DNA of 64,000 nt. Source: Dyadobacter sp. MSC1_007 (lineage in GTDB: Bacteria > Bacteroidota > Bacteroidia > Cytophagales > Spirosomataceae). Positions 26,147 to 35,869 of this stretch are shown one piece after another. The stretch covers positions 372,001 to 436,000 of the forward strand of contig NZ_JAMOZL010000007.1 in assembly GCF_023667495.1 (NCBI RefSeq). The letters are read 5' to 3'. Numbering within the stretch: position 1 is the first letter of the stretch; every line of letters starts with the position of its first letter. The position numbers and the translations under genes were made by a program. The notes under the pieces were generated by a model that worked only from the letters and a program-made list of their open reading frames with translations, did not search any database and had not been told where the DNA came from.

Positions 26147-26932
26147 ATGTCCCAAGCCTTGTATGTAGTGAAGATCGGCGGTAATGTAATCGACAATCCC
26201 GACGCGTGTTCCAGGTTTTTGAATGCTTTTGCCCAAATCGACGCGCCCAAGATCCTTGTGCACGGAGGCGGGAAGGTCGCCACGCAGATTGCCGCAAAGT
26301 TGCAGATCGAAACACAGATGGTCGACGGACGACGCATTACCGACAAGCCGATGCTCGACGTGGTGACGATGGTATACGGAGGACTGGTCAATAAAAACCT
26401 GGTAGCACAGTTGCAGGCTGCAAATTGCAATGCAATCGGACTTACGGGCGCTGACGGCGGGATCATACGTTCGGTAAAGCGGCCTGTAAAAAGCATCGAT
26501 TACGGTTTTGTAGGCGATATTGAAGCTGTAAATGGAGTACAGATCAACGCCATTCTTTCCAGCGGTCTAGTGCCTGTCATCGCACCATTGACTTACAGCG
26601 CCGACGGCCTGCTCCTGAACACCAATGCCGACACTATGGCTTCTGCCACTGCCGTCGCCATGTCGGAGGCTTTCGAAGTAAACCTTATATATTGTTTTGA
26701 AAAAAAAGGCGTCCTGTCCGACCCGGACGATGACGACGCTGTAATCTCAAACCTGGTTCCCGCCACTTACGAAGAATACAAATCAACGGGCGCCATCAAC
26801 AAAGGCATGATCCCGAAGCTCGATAATGCATTCGCAGCATTGAACGCGGGCGTGAAGCAGGTTACGATCTGCCACGCCGACGAGCTGGAAAAAGCGGTTG
26901 GTGGCGGCGCGGGAACGGCGATTGTGTTGTGA
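26147..26932 (+). CDS. argB: Acetylglutamate kinase (ArgB family)
   Basis: A 261-residue amino-acid kinase. The nucleotide-binding KIGGN (8-12), the HGGGK loop (about 38-42) and the acetylglutamate region (LTGADGG) are present, and the C-terminus has N-K-G-M-I-P-K-L. It phosphorylates N-acetylglutamate (or N-succinylglutamate, as reported for some Bacteroidota) in arginine synthesis. Unlike many relatives it is not next to other arg genes; argH lies about 8 kb away on the other strand. Confidence 0.95.
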   Translation: MSQALYVVKIGGNVIDNPDACSRFLNAFAQIDAPKILVHGGGKVATQIAAKLQIETQMVDGRRITDKPMLDVVTMVYGGLVNKNLVAQLQAANCNAIGLTGADGGIIRSVKRPVKSIDYGFVGDIEAVNGVQINAILSSGLVPVIAPLTYSADGLLLNTNADTMASATAVAMSEAFEVNLIYCFEKKGVLSDPDDDDAVISNLVPATYEEYKSTGAINKGMIPKLDNAFAALNAGVKQVTICHADELEKAVGGGAGTAIVL

Positions 26933-26990
26933 TATTGGAAGACTTGTTCACGGCATCCCGCATTCATACACAATAAAAGTATTAGGAGTT

Positions 26991-27049
26991 GCGTATATTG
27001 CCATGCGTTAATATATCATTGGCTTGGCGCCATTTGTATCAATATACGC
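26991..27049. repeat. 59-bp element with 10-bp terminal inverted repeats
   Basis: GCGTATATTG (26991-27000) and CAATATACGC (27040-27049) are exact inverted repeats with 39 bp between, which contain a further TGGCGCCA palindrome. It lies 58 bp after argB in a 682-bp AT-rich gap (26933-27614) that has no gene; the rest of the gap holds the SusC promoter and leader. Confidence 0.5.
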
Positions 27050-27243
27050 ATAGTAATGGCTTAAATAAGGTCAATACTGTATCAGTCAATAACTGCAAGT
27101 AGCAAATCTATCGACACGCCATCCGCCCGTTGAAGTAATTTCATTAAAAGTGGTTACATAAGAATAAAATGGAGCTGAAAGAGGTCAGTTGCCAAATAGT
27201 CTATCCTAATTATAGGTTATTTATTAATTTTTTTTAATAAATA

Positions 27244-27276
27244 TTGACCAATTTGTTAATAATATCTTTATATTTG
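27244..27276 (+). promoter_or_regulatory. Candidate susC promoter
   Basis: TATATTTG (27269-27276) is a perfect TAnnTTTG box; a TTG at 27244-27246 is 22 bp upstream. Transcription would start near 27283, giving a leader of about 330 nt before the SusC ATG. A near-perfect inverted repeat TTATTTC-GT-GAAATAA (27549-27564) lies in that leader. Confidence 0.45.
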
Positions 27277-27614
27277 ACATCCGATTGTTACGGGAATGTG
27301 AACATATAATCGTCGGCCGGTCGTAAGCCGGATTCGAAGGAATACAAGTTTGACGCAGTAAACCATCTAAAATTCTTTAACAAACTCTATGACAAAACAG
27401 GAAACGTACAAATAGCCCACCTCTAAAATTGCCAAACGCGTTCATTAGATGCATTCTTTGAACAGTACAATTGGTAAAAGTCCAAATCGCACAGCGGGAA
27501 AGCTGGTCGTAATTGCATTTATTAATAAAAAAATTTAATAATTGTGGTTTATTTCGTGAAATAACATTTAAAATTGTGTTAATTTTCAATACCTTAATTA
27601 ATCTAGCTTAACTC

Positions 27615-30600
27615 ATGGGAAAAAATTTACTAAGACTTATCGTCATGCTACTGATGGTGAGCGCCCCGGTTTTCGCGCAAACGATCACCGGTAAAGTTAC
27701 CAGCGGTTCCGACGGTTCGACTCTGCCCGGCGTTTCCGTATTGGTAAAAGGGACTACTATCGGCACCACTACGGATGCTGATGGTAAGTACAGCATTGCA
27801 ACGACTGGCCAGGGAACCCTGGTGTTTTCCTACATTGGATACAAAACCCAGGAAGTGGCGGTCGGAAGTAGTAACGAGCTCAACATCACCCTTGTGGAGG
27901 ACGCCTCGAACTTGCAGGAAGTAACTGTGACGGCTTTGGGTATCCCTAAGGAATCACGTGCACTCGGTTATGCCACTTCTACGATCAAGAGTGACGCGCT
28001 CATCAAAACGGCTTCACCCAACTTCGCTACTGCATTATATGGAAAGGCTCCTGGTTTGACAATTAATGCTACTCCGGGTGGTGCAACCTCAGGTGTGAGT
28101 ATCAATATCCGCGGTTTCAGCTCTATTACTGGTAATACACAGCCGCTGATCGTTTTGGACGGTATACCTATTCGTAACGGCGAATCCCGCAACGGCGACT
28201 ACTGGGGCGACCAGCGTATCCGTGGTAACGGCCTTCTAGACCTCAATCCAGCTGATATAGAGAATATTACCGTATTAAAAGGTGCTTCGGCAGCTGCATT
28301 GTACGGTTCGGAAGCGGTTAACGGGGTGCTTCTCGTGACTTCTAAAACCGGCAAAGGAAGAAAAGGTCTTGGTGTTGATTTCAGCGCAAGTTATAGTGTT
28401 GATAAGATCGCTTACCTGCCAAGATATCAGGATGTAAGAGGGCCTGGCTATATGCTGAACTACCTCAACGGTGGTCAGGATGACAAAGGGTTTATCTATT
28501 ATGACACTGACGGCGACGGAACAAAGGAAACCCGCGGACTTCTGAACGCGACCGTAAACTTCGGCCCGAAATTCGACGGACAGCCGGTTATGTCATTTGA
28601 TGGCAAGATCAGGCCTTATTCTCCGTCAGGCAACAGCTACGCGGACCTTTTTGAGAATGCCAACAGCTCAAACATTAACCTTTCAGTGTCCAAAGGCGGT
28701 GAAAATTCAAATCTTCGTTTTTCTTTCACTCGTCAGGACAACGGCATGATCAGCTACGACGCAAAGAATAGCAAGAACATTGCAAACCTGAACGCAAGCT
28801 TCAATGTAAACAAGAAGTTGAGCACCGATTTGATGATCAACTACATCAACCAGAAGACGCACAACCGTCCTTTTAAAGTGGATCGTATGATCAACAACTT
28901 TACTGGTATGATGAACCGCTTTGAAGCTGCTGACTGGTATTTCGACAAATTTCAAACCAGCCAGGGATACAAATATGTAACGCAGGCATCCGGTAACCCA
29001 AGCTTGACACCTGGGGAGAACATCAGATACAATGGTTTCAAAGGTGACATTGCTGATTACGTTTGGAACACCAGAAGAAATACTTCCGACGAATGGAGCG
29101 ACCGTGTGATCGCAAGCATTACTCAACATTGGCAGATCACAGACGATCTGAAACTTCGTGGTCGCATCGGTACGGACCTTACATCGGAGCGCCTGGAAAA
29201 CAACAACGCCACTGAAAAGCCTTTGGCTTTCGGTTACTCAGGTGGATTCGGTATGGGTAACAACGTTTACAGAAACGTGTACGGAGAAGCCTTGATGACT
29301 TATAATAAAAAGTTGACTGACGACGTGTCGATCGCGTTGATGGCTGGTTACAATGCGTACAAGCAAATGAACACCAAGTTGAGTGCAAATACCGAAGGTG
29401 GATTAAGCACTGAGAACTTCTTCGACCTATCGGCTTCTGTCAATATGGTGAGCACCGTAAGAACCCGCGATCGCTGGACCCGTGACGCGGTTTTGGGAAC
29501 TGCGCAGTTTAACTACAAGGATATGTTCTTCATTGAGGGAACTGTCCGCAGAGACCGTACTTCCACGCTTGCTCCCGGAAACAATGCATTTGTTTACCCA
29601 TCCGTGAACGCATCTTACGTATTCACCGATGGACTGAACCTGCCTTCATTCTTTAGTTATGGTAAATTAAGAGGATCGTGGGGTGAGGTAGGTAACTATC
29701 CTGAAACTTACCGTGCAAACGTAGCTTATCTGCAAAACTCGTTGAATGTTCAGCAAAACGGCGGCCAGTCGGTGCTGTATACATACATCGATCCTAGCTA
29801 TGGTAACGACAAGATCCGTCCTGAAAGAAAGCGCGAGTTTGAATTCGGTTTGGAAACTAAGTTCTTCAACAATCGTATCGGTCTTGATGTGGCATATTAC
29901 AATGCTCAGATCGTAGATCAGATCCTCCCTTTAACGATCGCTGCTACAACCGGTGCCCGTTCAATCCTTGCCAACATTGGTACTTTGAGAAACCAGGGTA
30001 TTGAATTTGCATTCAACGTTTCACCAATCCAGGGAAAAACAGGTAACGACCTAAACTGGGATCTTACGCTGAACCTTGCGAAAAACGTGAACAAGGTGGA
30101 GAAACTGGCTAACAATTCTACCGAATTGCTTCATTCGGACCTTGATGGAAATGCTGCGCAGATCCGCTCCGTAGTAGGCCAGCCAATGGGTGACATTTAC
30201 GCTCACGGAATCCTTAGAAACGATAAAGGCCAGGGAATAGTTGGCCCCAATGGGCTCTATCAGCTGGACGGTGCAAACTGGATCAAGGTAGGTAATGCAA
30301 TGCCTAAACTGACCGGTGGTTTGATCAACAGCATCTCCTGGAAAGGCTTCACGCTCGACGCGATCACTGACTTCCGTTTTGGTGGTTCGATCATGCCGAC
30401 CGGTATCAACTGGATGACTTCACGTGGTCTTACCGAAGAAAGCTTGAATAACATGGATGCCGAGCACGGCGGTTTGAGCTATTACCTGGACGCAAATGGA
30501 AAGGGTGTTGCTACGACAGGAGCGGCCGGCCCTAACGGTCAGCCTGTTTACCACGATGGTATGCTGATGGATGGTGTTACTTCAACTGGCGAAACTAATA

Positions 30601-30944
30601 CTAACATCGTTTCACAAGCTGTCTACTACAATGCTACCTACAACTGGGGTGGACCTCAATATGGTAACGCGCGTTATGAGCTGTATGTGAAGAAAAACAC
30701 TTACATCAAAATGCGTGAGATCTCGCTTGCATACCGCCTGCCAGCTTTTATCGGCAGCAAAATCGGTGCTTCGAACGTGACGATCTCGGTATTCGGACGT
30801 AACCTGTTCTTTATTTATCGTACCATTAAAGACCTGGATGCGGAGCAGACCAACACTTCTACAAGGTGGTATGAAAATATCTCAAATGCAGGTGCTAACC
30901 CATCTTTCCGTACTGCGGGTGTAATGTTGAGAGCCAGCTTCTAA
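27615..30944 (+). CDS. SusC/RagA-family TonB-dependent outer-membrane receptor
   Basis: A 1109-residue protein with a signal peptide (cleavage at VFAQ, residue about 22), a CarboxypepD_reg-like domain (23-100; GKVTSGSDGSTLPGVSVLVKGT), a plug domain (about 115-235) and a long TonB-dependent barrel to the C-terminus (ending V-M-L-R-A-S-F). The plug has the SusC-type I-N-I-R-G-F-S-S-I. No N-terminal STN domain or anti-sigma interaction domain is present. With the SusD partner 13 bp downstream it should import a glycan or peptide fragment too large for porins. No glycoside hydrolase or peptidase gene adjoins the pair, so the substrate cannot be guessed. Confidence 0.95.
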   Translation: MGKNLLRLIVMLLMVSAPVFAQTITGKVTSGSDGSTLPGVSVLVKGTTIGTTTDADGKYSIATTGQGTLVFSYIGYKTQEVAVGSSNELNITLVEDASNLQEVTVTALGIPKESRALGYATSTIKSDALIKTASPNFATALYGKAPGLTINATPGGATSGVSINIRGFSSITGNTQPLIVLDGIPIRNGESRNGDYWGDQRIRGNGLLDLNPADIENITVLKGASAAALYGSEAVNGVLLVTSKTGKGRKGLGVDFSASYSVDKIAYLPRYQDVRGPGYMLNYLNGGQDDKGFIYYDTDGDGTKETRGLLNATVNFGPKFDGQPVMSFDGKIRPYSPSGNSYADLFENANSSNINLSVSKGGENSNLRFSFTRQDNGMISYDAKNSKNIANLNASFNVNKKLSTDLMINYINQKTHNRPFKVDRMINNFTGMMNRFEAADWYFDKFQTSQGYKYVTQASGNPSLTPGENIRYNGFKGDIADYVWNTRRNTSDEWSDRVIASITQHWQITDDLKLRGRIGTDLTSERLENNNATEKPLAFGYSGGFGMGNNVYRNVYGEALMTYNKKLTDDVSIALMAGYNAYKQMNTKLSANTEGGLSTENFFDLSASVNMVSTVRTRDRWTRDAVLGTAQFNYKDMFFIEGTVRRDRTSTLAPGNNAFVYPSVNASYVFTDGLNLPSFFSYGKLRGSWGEVGNYPETYRANVAYLQNSLNVQQNGGQSVLYTYIDPSYGNDKIRPERKREFEFGLETKFFNNRIGLDVAYYNAQIVDQILPLTIAATTGARSILANIGTLRNQGIEFAFNVSPIQGKTGNDLNWDLTLNLAKNVNKVEKLANNSTELLHSDLDGNAAQIRSVVGQPMGDIYAHGILRNDKGQGIVGPNGLYQLDGANWIKVGNAMPKLTGGLINSISWKGFTLDAITDFRFGGSIMPTGINWMTSRGLTEESLNNMDAEHGGLSYYLDANGKGVATTGAAGPNGQPVYHDGMLMDGVTSTGETNTNIVSQAVYYNATYNWGGPQYGNARYELYVKKNTYIKMREISLAYRLPAFIGSKIGASNVTISVFGRNLFFIYRTIKDLDAEQTNTSTRWYENISNAGANPSFRTAGVMLRASF

Positions 30945-30957
30945 TTTCAATCAGACT

Positions 30958-32553
30958 ATGAAAATGAAAAAGATATCATCAGTTATTTTGGCGGGGCTTA
31001 TGCTGGTAGCAGCGTCCTGCAAAGAGTCCGATTTCAGCGATGTTTACCCGGATCCTTCAAAGATCTCCGAAACAACGGTTGAGAAGCAATTCACAGGGTT
31101 TCTTCAATCCAACAAGGATTATGTATTGCCCGGCTACACGCATTACTTCACAATGCTCCGCATTACATTGAACCAATATAACCAGGCGATTGGCTGGGTT
31201 AACGGTTCGGGACAATATGTGCCGGGTTCGGCAGGTGTGGAAAACGTATGGTTCAACTATTACAATATGTTGGCCCAGTACCGCGAGCTCGAAAAAGTTT
31301 TCAATTCGAAAACAGACGCGGAAAAGGCTGATCGCAAGTTCTTTATGACCGTTGCGAAAATCTACCTGTACGACCAGACGCAGAGAATGGTTGACGTGTT
31401 CGGTGCGATCCCTTTCACTGAAGCAGGTATGGTAAGTACCAAGGGCGGCGATTACAATGCATCATCCGCGAAATTCGACAATCCTCAGGCGCTTTATACA
31501 TTGATGCTGGACGATCTGAAAAGCATTGCTGCCGAGCTGAATGCTACAACGATCAATGCAGGTTACCAGAAGTCGTTCCAGACTCAGGACTTTATCAATA
31601 AAGGCGACCTGACTGCGTGGAAGCGTTATTGCAACTCTTTGCGCCTTCGTATGCTGAACCGCGTTTCTGATGTAGAATCGTTCAAATCACGCTCTAACTC
31701 GGAAATCGCCGAGATACTGGGCAATGCGACTACGTATCCGATTGTTGAGAACAATGATCAGAACATCCAGATCACTGTATTCGACCTTAACAGTGCTATC
31801 AACTCGAAAGGCTTCCAGGAAGGCTTGGGCGGCGGCACATGGTTTGGCAACACTGCAGGTAAGAAATTGATCGATTACCTGAGTACTAATGCGGATCCAC
31901 GTTTGCGTATGTTGTTCGAGCCAGGAGCCAATGCAAATGGTAAGTATATCGGTATCGATCCTAATGCGACAGCCGCTGTACAAAACGAACTGGCTAATGC
32001 CGGACAGGTAGCAATCTACAACCGTTACGTCACAAACTTCAACCAGTTCTTCCCTGGTATCATTATTAATGCTCCGGAGGTGAACCTGATCAAAGCTGAG
32101 TACTTCCTGAGAACCGGTAACGATGCGTCTGCTAAAACTGCATACGAAACAGCAATCACTCAGTCGATGGATTTCTATAATAGGATCAGTAACGTCAGTA
32201 ATGCAGCACAGGGAACCAAGCCTGCTAATGTAACAACTGCTGAGGCAACCGCCTATATCGCAGGAGCCGGTGTAAACTGGGCCAAAGCTACGACAGCTGC
32301 TCAAAAACTGGAATTGATAGCTACTCAGAAATGGGTGCATTACAACCTGGTGCAGCCATATGAAAACTGGGCGGATGTACGTCGTTTGAATATGCCTTCG
32401 CTGACTTTCTGGACTGATAACGCAAACAACCAGACTCAGCCACCGGTAAGATTGAACTACCCAGGCAACGAGATCACTTACAACCCGGTTAACTACGCTT
32501 CGGTTCGTGAAAACGACAAGCTAACGACCAAGATATTCTGGGATGTGAAATAA
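30958..32553 (+). CDS. SusD/RagB-family nutrient-binding lipoprotein
   Basis: A 531-residue lipoprotein with lipobox AASC near residue 20 and the SusD-like_2 layout: N-terminal SusD segment (about 25-130), TPR-like helices and a C-terminal RagB/SusD part. It forms the lid over the partner SusC barrel on the cell surface. It follows susC by 13 bp and is ended by a strong terminator, so the pair makes a two-gene operon. Confidence 0.94.
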   Translation: MKMKKISSVILAGLMLVAASCKESDFSDVYPDPSKISETTVEKQFTGFLQSNKDYVLPGYTHYFTMLRITLNQYNQAIGWVNGSGQYVPGSAGVENVWFNYYNMLAQYRELEKVFNSKTDAEKADRKFFMTVAKIYLYDQTQRMVDVFGAIPFTEAGMVSTKGGDYNASSAKFDNPQALYTLMLDDLKSIAAELNATTINAGYQKSFQTQDFINKGDLTAWKRYCNSLRLRMLNRVSDVESFKSRSNSEIAEILGNATTYPIVENNDQNIQITVFDLNSAINSKGFQEGLGGGTWFGNTAGKKLIDYLSTNADPRLRMLFEPGANANGKYIGIDPNATAAVQNELANAGQVAIYNRYVTNFNQFFPGIIINAPEVNLIKAEYFLRTGNDASAKTAYETAITQSMDFYNRISNVSNAAQGTKPANVTTAEATAYIAGAGVNWAKATTAAQKLELIATQKWVHYNLVQPYENWADVRRLNMPSLTFWTDNANNQTQPPVRLNYPGNEITYNPVNYASVRENDKLTTKIFWDVK

Positions 32554-32600
32554 CCCACTGCTTTAAGAATAAATACAACTTAGATTTAGTTAAGAAGTAA

Positions 32601-32632
32601 AGAGGCCGGTCGCTTGACTGGTCTCTTTTTTT
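32601..32632 (+). terminator. Terminator of the susCD operon
   Basis: AGAGGCCGGTC pairs with GACTGGTCTCT around a four-base loop and is followed by a T run. It lies 47 bp after the SusD stop, between convergent genes. Confidence 0.85.
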
Positions 32633-32650
32633 GGTAAAAAAAATCAAGAG

Positions 32651-34207
32651 TTACTTACGGCGATTGGTGAGGACTAATAGTTGCGGAAATGTGAGTTGAC
32701 CGCGTGAAATGAGCTTCGACATCTCGCCAATAGTATGGAAATACGAGCCCAGGACAATGTCGGTATCTCCGTCCTGGTCGAAATCGGCTGCCTCCATCGT
32801 GAGCCATTTGCCGGTTGCGGCCATAGGCGTGGAGAATGCCTTGAATTCCATTTTGCCGTTATTGGCAAGATATATAAGGCTGTGTGCGGGATTGGCAAGA
32901 TCGGAGTAGAATGAAGTAGCGGCGATATCCAGGTCACCGTCGAGGTCGAAGTCGCGGGCGATGGCTTTGCTGGCGCCATAAAGGGGGAAAAACCAGGCAG
33001 GTTTGAAATTGTCCTTGCCATCGTTGAGATAGATCCTTACGCCGTGATAGTTCTTATTTACGGGTGAAAGGTCCCAATTATCGCCATTAGTAAGCAAAAT
33101 ATCCTGAAAGCCATCCTTATTGAAATCAGCTGTTTCAAAATAGCTCATGCCATAGGAGGGCGGAAATTGCAAGACTACCTTCTCTTTGAACTTACCATTG
33201 CCGAGATTATAAAATACAGAAACCTGCTCCCAAGCCTGCGCCATCAAAGCAATCACATCCGGTTTTTTATCTTTATTAAAATCGTGGATTTCGGCCCTTC
33301 TCGCCCCTGGAAATTCCTTCAACACGTTTTCCCTGTCGGATTGAAAATTATCCAGCCAGAACAACTTACCCGAATGGTTTCCAAAACCGCAGATCAAGGC
33401 GTCTTCTTTTCCATCCATATTCAAGTCCCCGGTTGTGAATTGTACCGGGCGGGGAAGGTTCTGAATGTTGACAAGCGATGGATCCGAAGTCTTTGAAAGT
33501 GACATCAGTCTACCCGTCCGCTGATCGGACGGCTTGAAAACGCCTATTGAGAGGAGCCGCGGAGACGCATTCTTCGGGAAATCAATGTCGGTGGGCGCAG
33601 AGTCGATCCACCAAGTGCCCTTTAAACCAGTCCTATCGATGACATACAATGCATTCTGATCGTCGCCAATGTATACCTGGGATGTTGCCGGGTCATATTT
33701 GAGCAATGTCGTTTTGGGTACCTGCTTATCTCCCACAGTGAGATCGGAAACGTGGAAAAGCGGAAGGGAGTCGGCCACAGGAACGCTATGTTCTTGCGGA
33801 AGCCGTTCGGCGGGGGCCATAGTGCGGTAGTAAGCGACGATCTTTTTCCATTCCGGTTCCGAAATGAGTTTGGCTTCCGGATACACATTTAATGCACGCA
33901 TGGCTTTCTCCTCTGCTGGTATCAGGTCGGCATAGGGATCCTGTCCACCCGTGCGTATTCCAAGACGCAGGCCCATGTTAGGTAGCACGCTGGTTATCCA
34001 AGTTTTTTTATCAAGTAGCTGGGGATCGGGAAACAAATGGCAGCGTTGGCAATAGTCCATAGCCAACTTTCGTCCTTCGAGCACGGAATCAGCCATTGCC
34101 GTACGTTCTTTTGATTCCGTCTGAGGCAAAGTACTGTTGAAAGAAAGCAAAAGCCCCGCCATTCCGATGGGTACAGAGAACAGCAGGGCATTTTTTAAAA
34201 TTACCAT
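32651..34207 (-). CDS. FG-GAP/VCBS repeat protein with N-terminal cytochrome c site
   Basis: A 518-residue exported protein. After an N-terminal hydrophobic segment (5-24) comes a heme c motif, C53-Q-R-C56-H57, with Met-rich sequence (VLPNMGLRLG) that could supply the sixth ligand; the domain runs to about 135. The remainder (150-518) is a beta-propeller of FG-GAP/VCBS repeats with Ca-binding DxDxDG-like loops (N-M-D-G-K-E-D, N-K-D-G-F-Q-D, D-L-D-G-D-L-D, D-Q-D-G-D-T-D). This is probably a periplasmic or surface protein that joins an electron-carrier domain to a propeller. Its role is unknown. Its start is 9 bp after the argH stop on the same strand. Confidence 0.85.
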   Translation of the reverse strand: MVILKNALLFSVPIGMAGLLLSFNSTLPQTESKERTAMADSVLEGRKLAMDYCQRCHLFPDPQLLDKKTWITSVLPNMGLRLGIRTGGQDPYADLIPAEEKAMRALNVYPEAKLISEPEWKKIVAYYRTMAPAERLPQEHSVPVADSLPLFHVSDLTVGDKQVPKTTLLKYDPATSQVYIGDDQNALYVIDRTGLKGTWWIDSAPTDIDFPKNASPRLLSIGVFKPSDQRTGRLMSLSKTSDPSLVNIQNLPRPVQFTTGDLNMDGKEDALICGFGNHSGKLFWLDNFQSDRENVLKEFPGARRAEIHDFNKDKKPDVIALMAQAWEQVSVFYNLGNGKFKEKVVLQFPPSYGMSYFETADFNKDGFQDILLTNGDNWDLSPVNKNYHGVRIYLNDGKDNFKPAWFFPLYGASKAIARDFDLDGDLDIAATSFYSDLANPAHSLIYLANNGKMEFKAFSTPMAATGKWLTMEAADFDQDGDTDIVLGSYFHTIGEMSKLISRGQLTFPQLLVLTNRRK

Positions 34208-34215
34208 TGAGTCGG

Positions 34216-35550
34216 TTAACGGATCAGTTTTTCAAGTGTAGCAACCACCTTCTCATACCCAAAAGCCCCAATCTCACGCTCCATCCGCTCTTTGATCTGC
34301 GCGGTTTGCAAGTTGCCAATACTACCTTCATGCGTATGTTTCAACTCCCGTGGCGGCACGTAGCTCCCGTCGCCGATTTCAGCTCCTACCTGTTTGTAGG
34401 CATCCCGGAATGGCACACCGGCGATGACCAGCTCGTTCACACGTTCCACACTGAAAAGGAGATCGTATTTCGGGTCGGCGAGCAGGTTTTGCTTCACTTT
34501 CATGTGTTCGAGCATGAATGCGGCGATATCCAGGCAGTCGAGAATTTCGTCGAATGCAGGCATTAATATCTCTTTCAACAACTGCATATCGCGGTGGTAA
34601 CCCGACGGTAGGTTGCTTAGCACCATCGTCACTTCCATAGGCAATGCCTTCATGCGATTAGTCTTGGCGCGCAAAAGTTCGGCCACGTCCGGGTTCTTTT
34701 TGTGTGGCATAATGCTGCTGCCGGTCGTAAGATCGTCGGGGAGAATGATAAAGCCGAAGTTTTGGCTATTGTAAAGGCAAACATCCATCGCTAATCGCGA
34801 AACAGTGGCTGCAAGGGAGCTGATGGCCGTCAATGCGGCCTGCTCAGTCCTTCCGCGGCTCATTTGGGCGTAAACCACATTATGATGCATTCCCTCGAAG
34901 CCCAGTAGCTCGGTGGTCATTTCCCGGTCCAGCGGGAATGAAGAGCCATAACCTGCACCGGAGCCGAGCGGATTGCGGTTGGCGAGGCGATAGGCTGCAT
35001 TCAATTGAATTATATCGTCGATCAGTCCCTCCGCATAGGCCCCAAACCAAAGCCCGAATGACGAAGGCATAGCGATCTGCAAATGGGTGTAACCAGGCAG
35101 AAGATCGTTCTTGTGTTCGTCTGATTTGTTAATTAGCACATTGAAGAGCTTTTCGGTAGCCTGCACCACTTCGAAAAGGCGCGCGCGGGTGTAAAGTTTC
35201 ATATCCACAAGCACCTGGTCGTTCCGCGAGCGCCCGCTATGTATCTTTTTGCCTGTATCGCCCAGTTTGCGGGTCAGCAGCAATTCCACTTGCGAATGGA
35301 CGTCTTCAATGCCTTCCTCGATCTCAAATTCTCCTTTCTGTACTTGCTCATAGATCGCTTTCAGCTCGGTTTTGAGTGCAGCAAGGTCGTCGGCAGTCAG
35401 CAGACCTATGGTTTCGAGCATGGTAGCGTGTGCAATGTTGCCCAGCACGTCGAATTCGGCCAGGTGAAGGTCCATTTCCCGGTCGCGGCCCACGGTGAAG
35501 CGCTCTATTTTTTCAGAAGTAACAGTATTTTCCTTTTGCCAGAGTTTCAA
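34216..35550 (-). CDS. argH: Argininosuccinate lyase
   Basis: A 444-residue fumarase-superfamily enzyme. The signature loop GSSIMPHKKNPD is at residues 277-288, and the H-S-G-R-S-R-N-D-Q segment (104-112) is typical. It splits argininosuccinate into arginine and fumarate. The start codon is TTG (35550), supported by the family-standard N-terminus MKLWQKENTV; there is no in-frame ATG close upstream. It shares the strand with the downstream heme/FG-GAP gene. Confidence 0.95.
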   Translation of the reverse strand: MKLWQKENTVTSEKIERFTVGRDREMDLHLAEFDVLGNIAHATMLETIGLLTADDLAALKTELKAIYEQVQKGEFEIEEGIEDVHSQVELLLTRKLGDTGKKIHSGRSRNDQVLVDMKLYTRARLFEVVQATEKLFNVLINKSDEHKNDLLPGYTHLQIAMPSSFGLWFGAYAEGLIDDIIQLNAAYRLANRNPLGSGAGYGSSFPLDREMTTELLGFEGMHHNVVYAQMSRGRTEQAALTAISSLAATVSRLAMDVCLYNSQNFGFIILPDDLTTGSSIMPHKKNPDVAELLRAKTNRMKALPMEVTMVLSNLPSGYHRDMQLLKEILMPAFDEILDCLDIAAFMLEHMKVKQNLLADPKYDLLFSVERVNELVIAGVPFRDAYKQVGAEIGDGSYVPPRELKHTHEGSIGNLQTAQIKERMEREIGAFGYEKVVATLEKLIR

Positions 35551-35619
35551 AATGCAGGGATTATAAAAGACGATTAAAGAAACATAATCGCAAATTTAAA
35601 TGATTCCGTCACCTGAAGG

Positions 35620-35770
35620 TGGCGGGGATTGAATTTGTTTGATTTTTAAGCAAGATTGAGGTGGCGGGGATTGAATTTGTTTGGTTTTTGAGCAATGGCT
35701 GAGGTGACGGGGATTGAATTTGTTTGGTTTTTGAAGAAGACTGAAGCGCCAAGAATTCAATTTGTTGAAA
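35620..35770. repeat. Tandem repeat, period 42-43 bp, about 3.5 copies
   Basis: Units start at 35620, 35662 and 35705, each with TGRCGGGGATTGAATTTGTT and a TTTGGTTTTTGA-like second half; a degenerate partial unit runs from 35747. The repeat fills much of the 319-bp gap between argH and the transposase gene. There are no cas genes and the units are nearly identical over their length, so this is not a CRISPR. Confidence 0.8.
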
Positions 35771-35869
35771 TTTTTTGGGTTGAGGTGTGACCGACGTATT
35801 GGGTTTACGTCTAAATGACTAGCGGCTTCCGCAGATCGGTCATTTCTGTCACCTTTAATCTTTATTATT

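Noticed and set aside
27377..27589. 70-codon open frame in the argB-susC gap
   Set aside because: AT-rich, Cys/Asn-rich translation without recognisable features; it lies in the likely susC leader.
26933..27614. A riboswitch or tRNA in the long gap before susC
   Set aside because: No conserved riboswitch core or cloverleaf could be seen by eye; only the inverted-repeat element and the promoter are supported.
31687..32340. 217-codon open frame opposite susD
   Set aside because: Cys/Ser/Arg-rich translation and full overlap with an intact SusD make it non-coding.
35620..35770. CRISPR-like array
   Set aside because: Units are alike over their whole 42 bp, there are no unique spacers and no cas genes.
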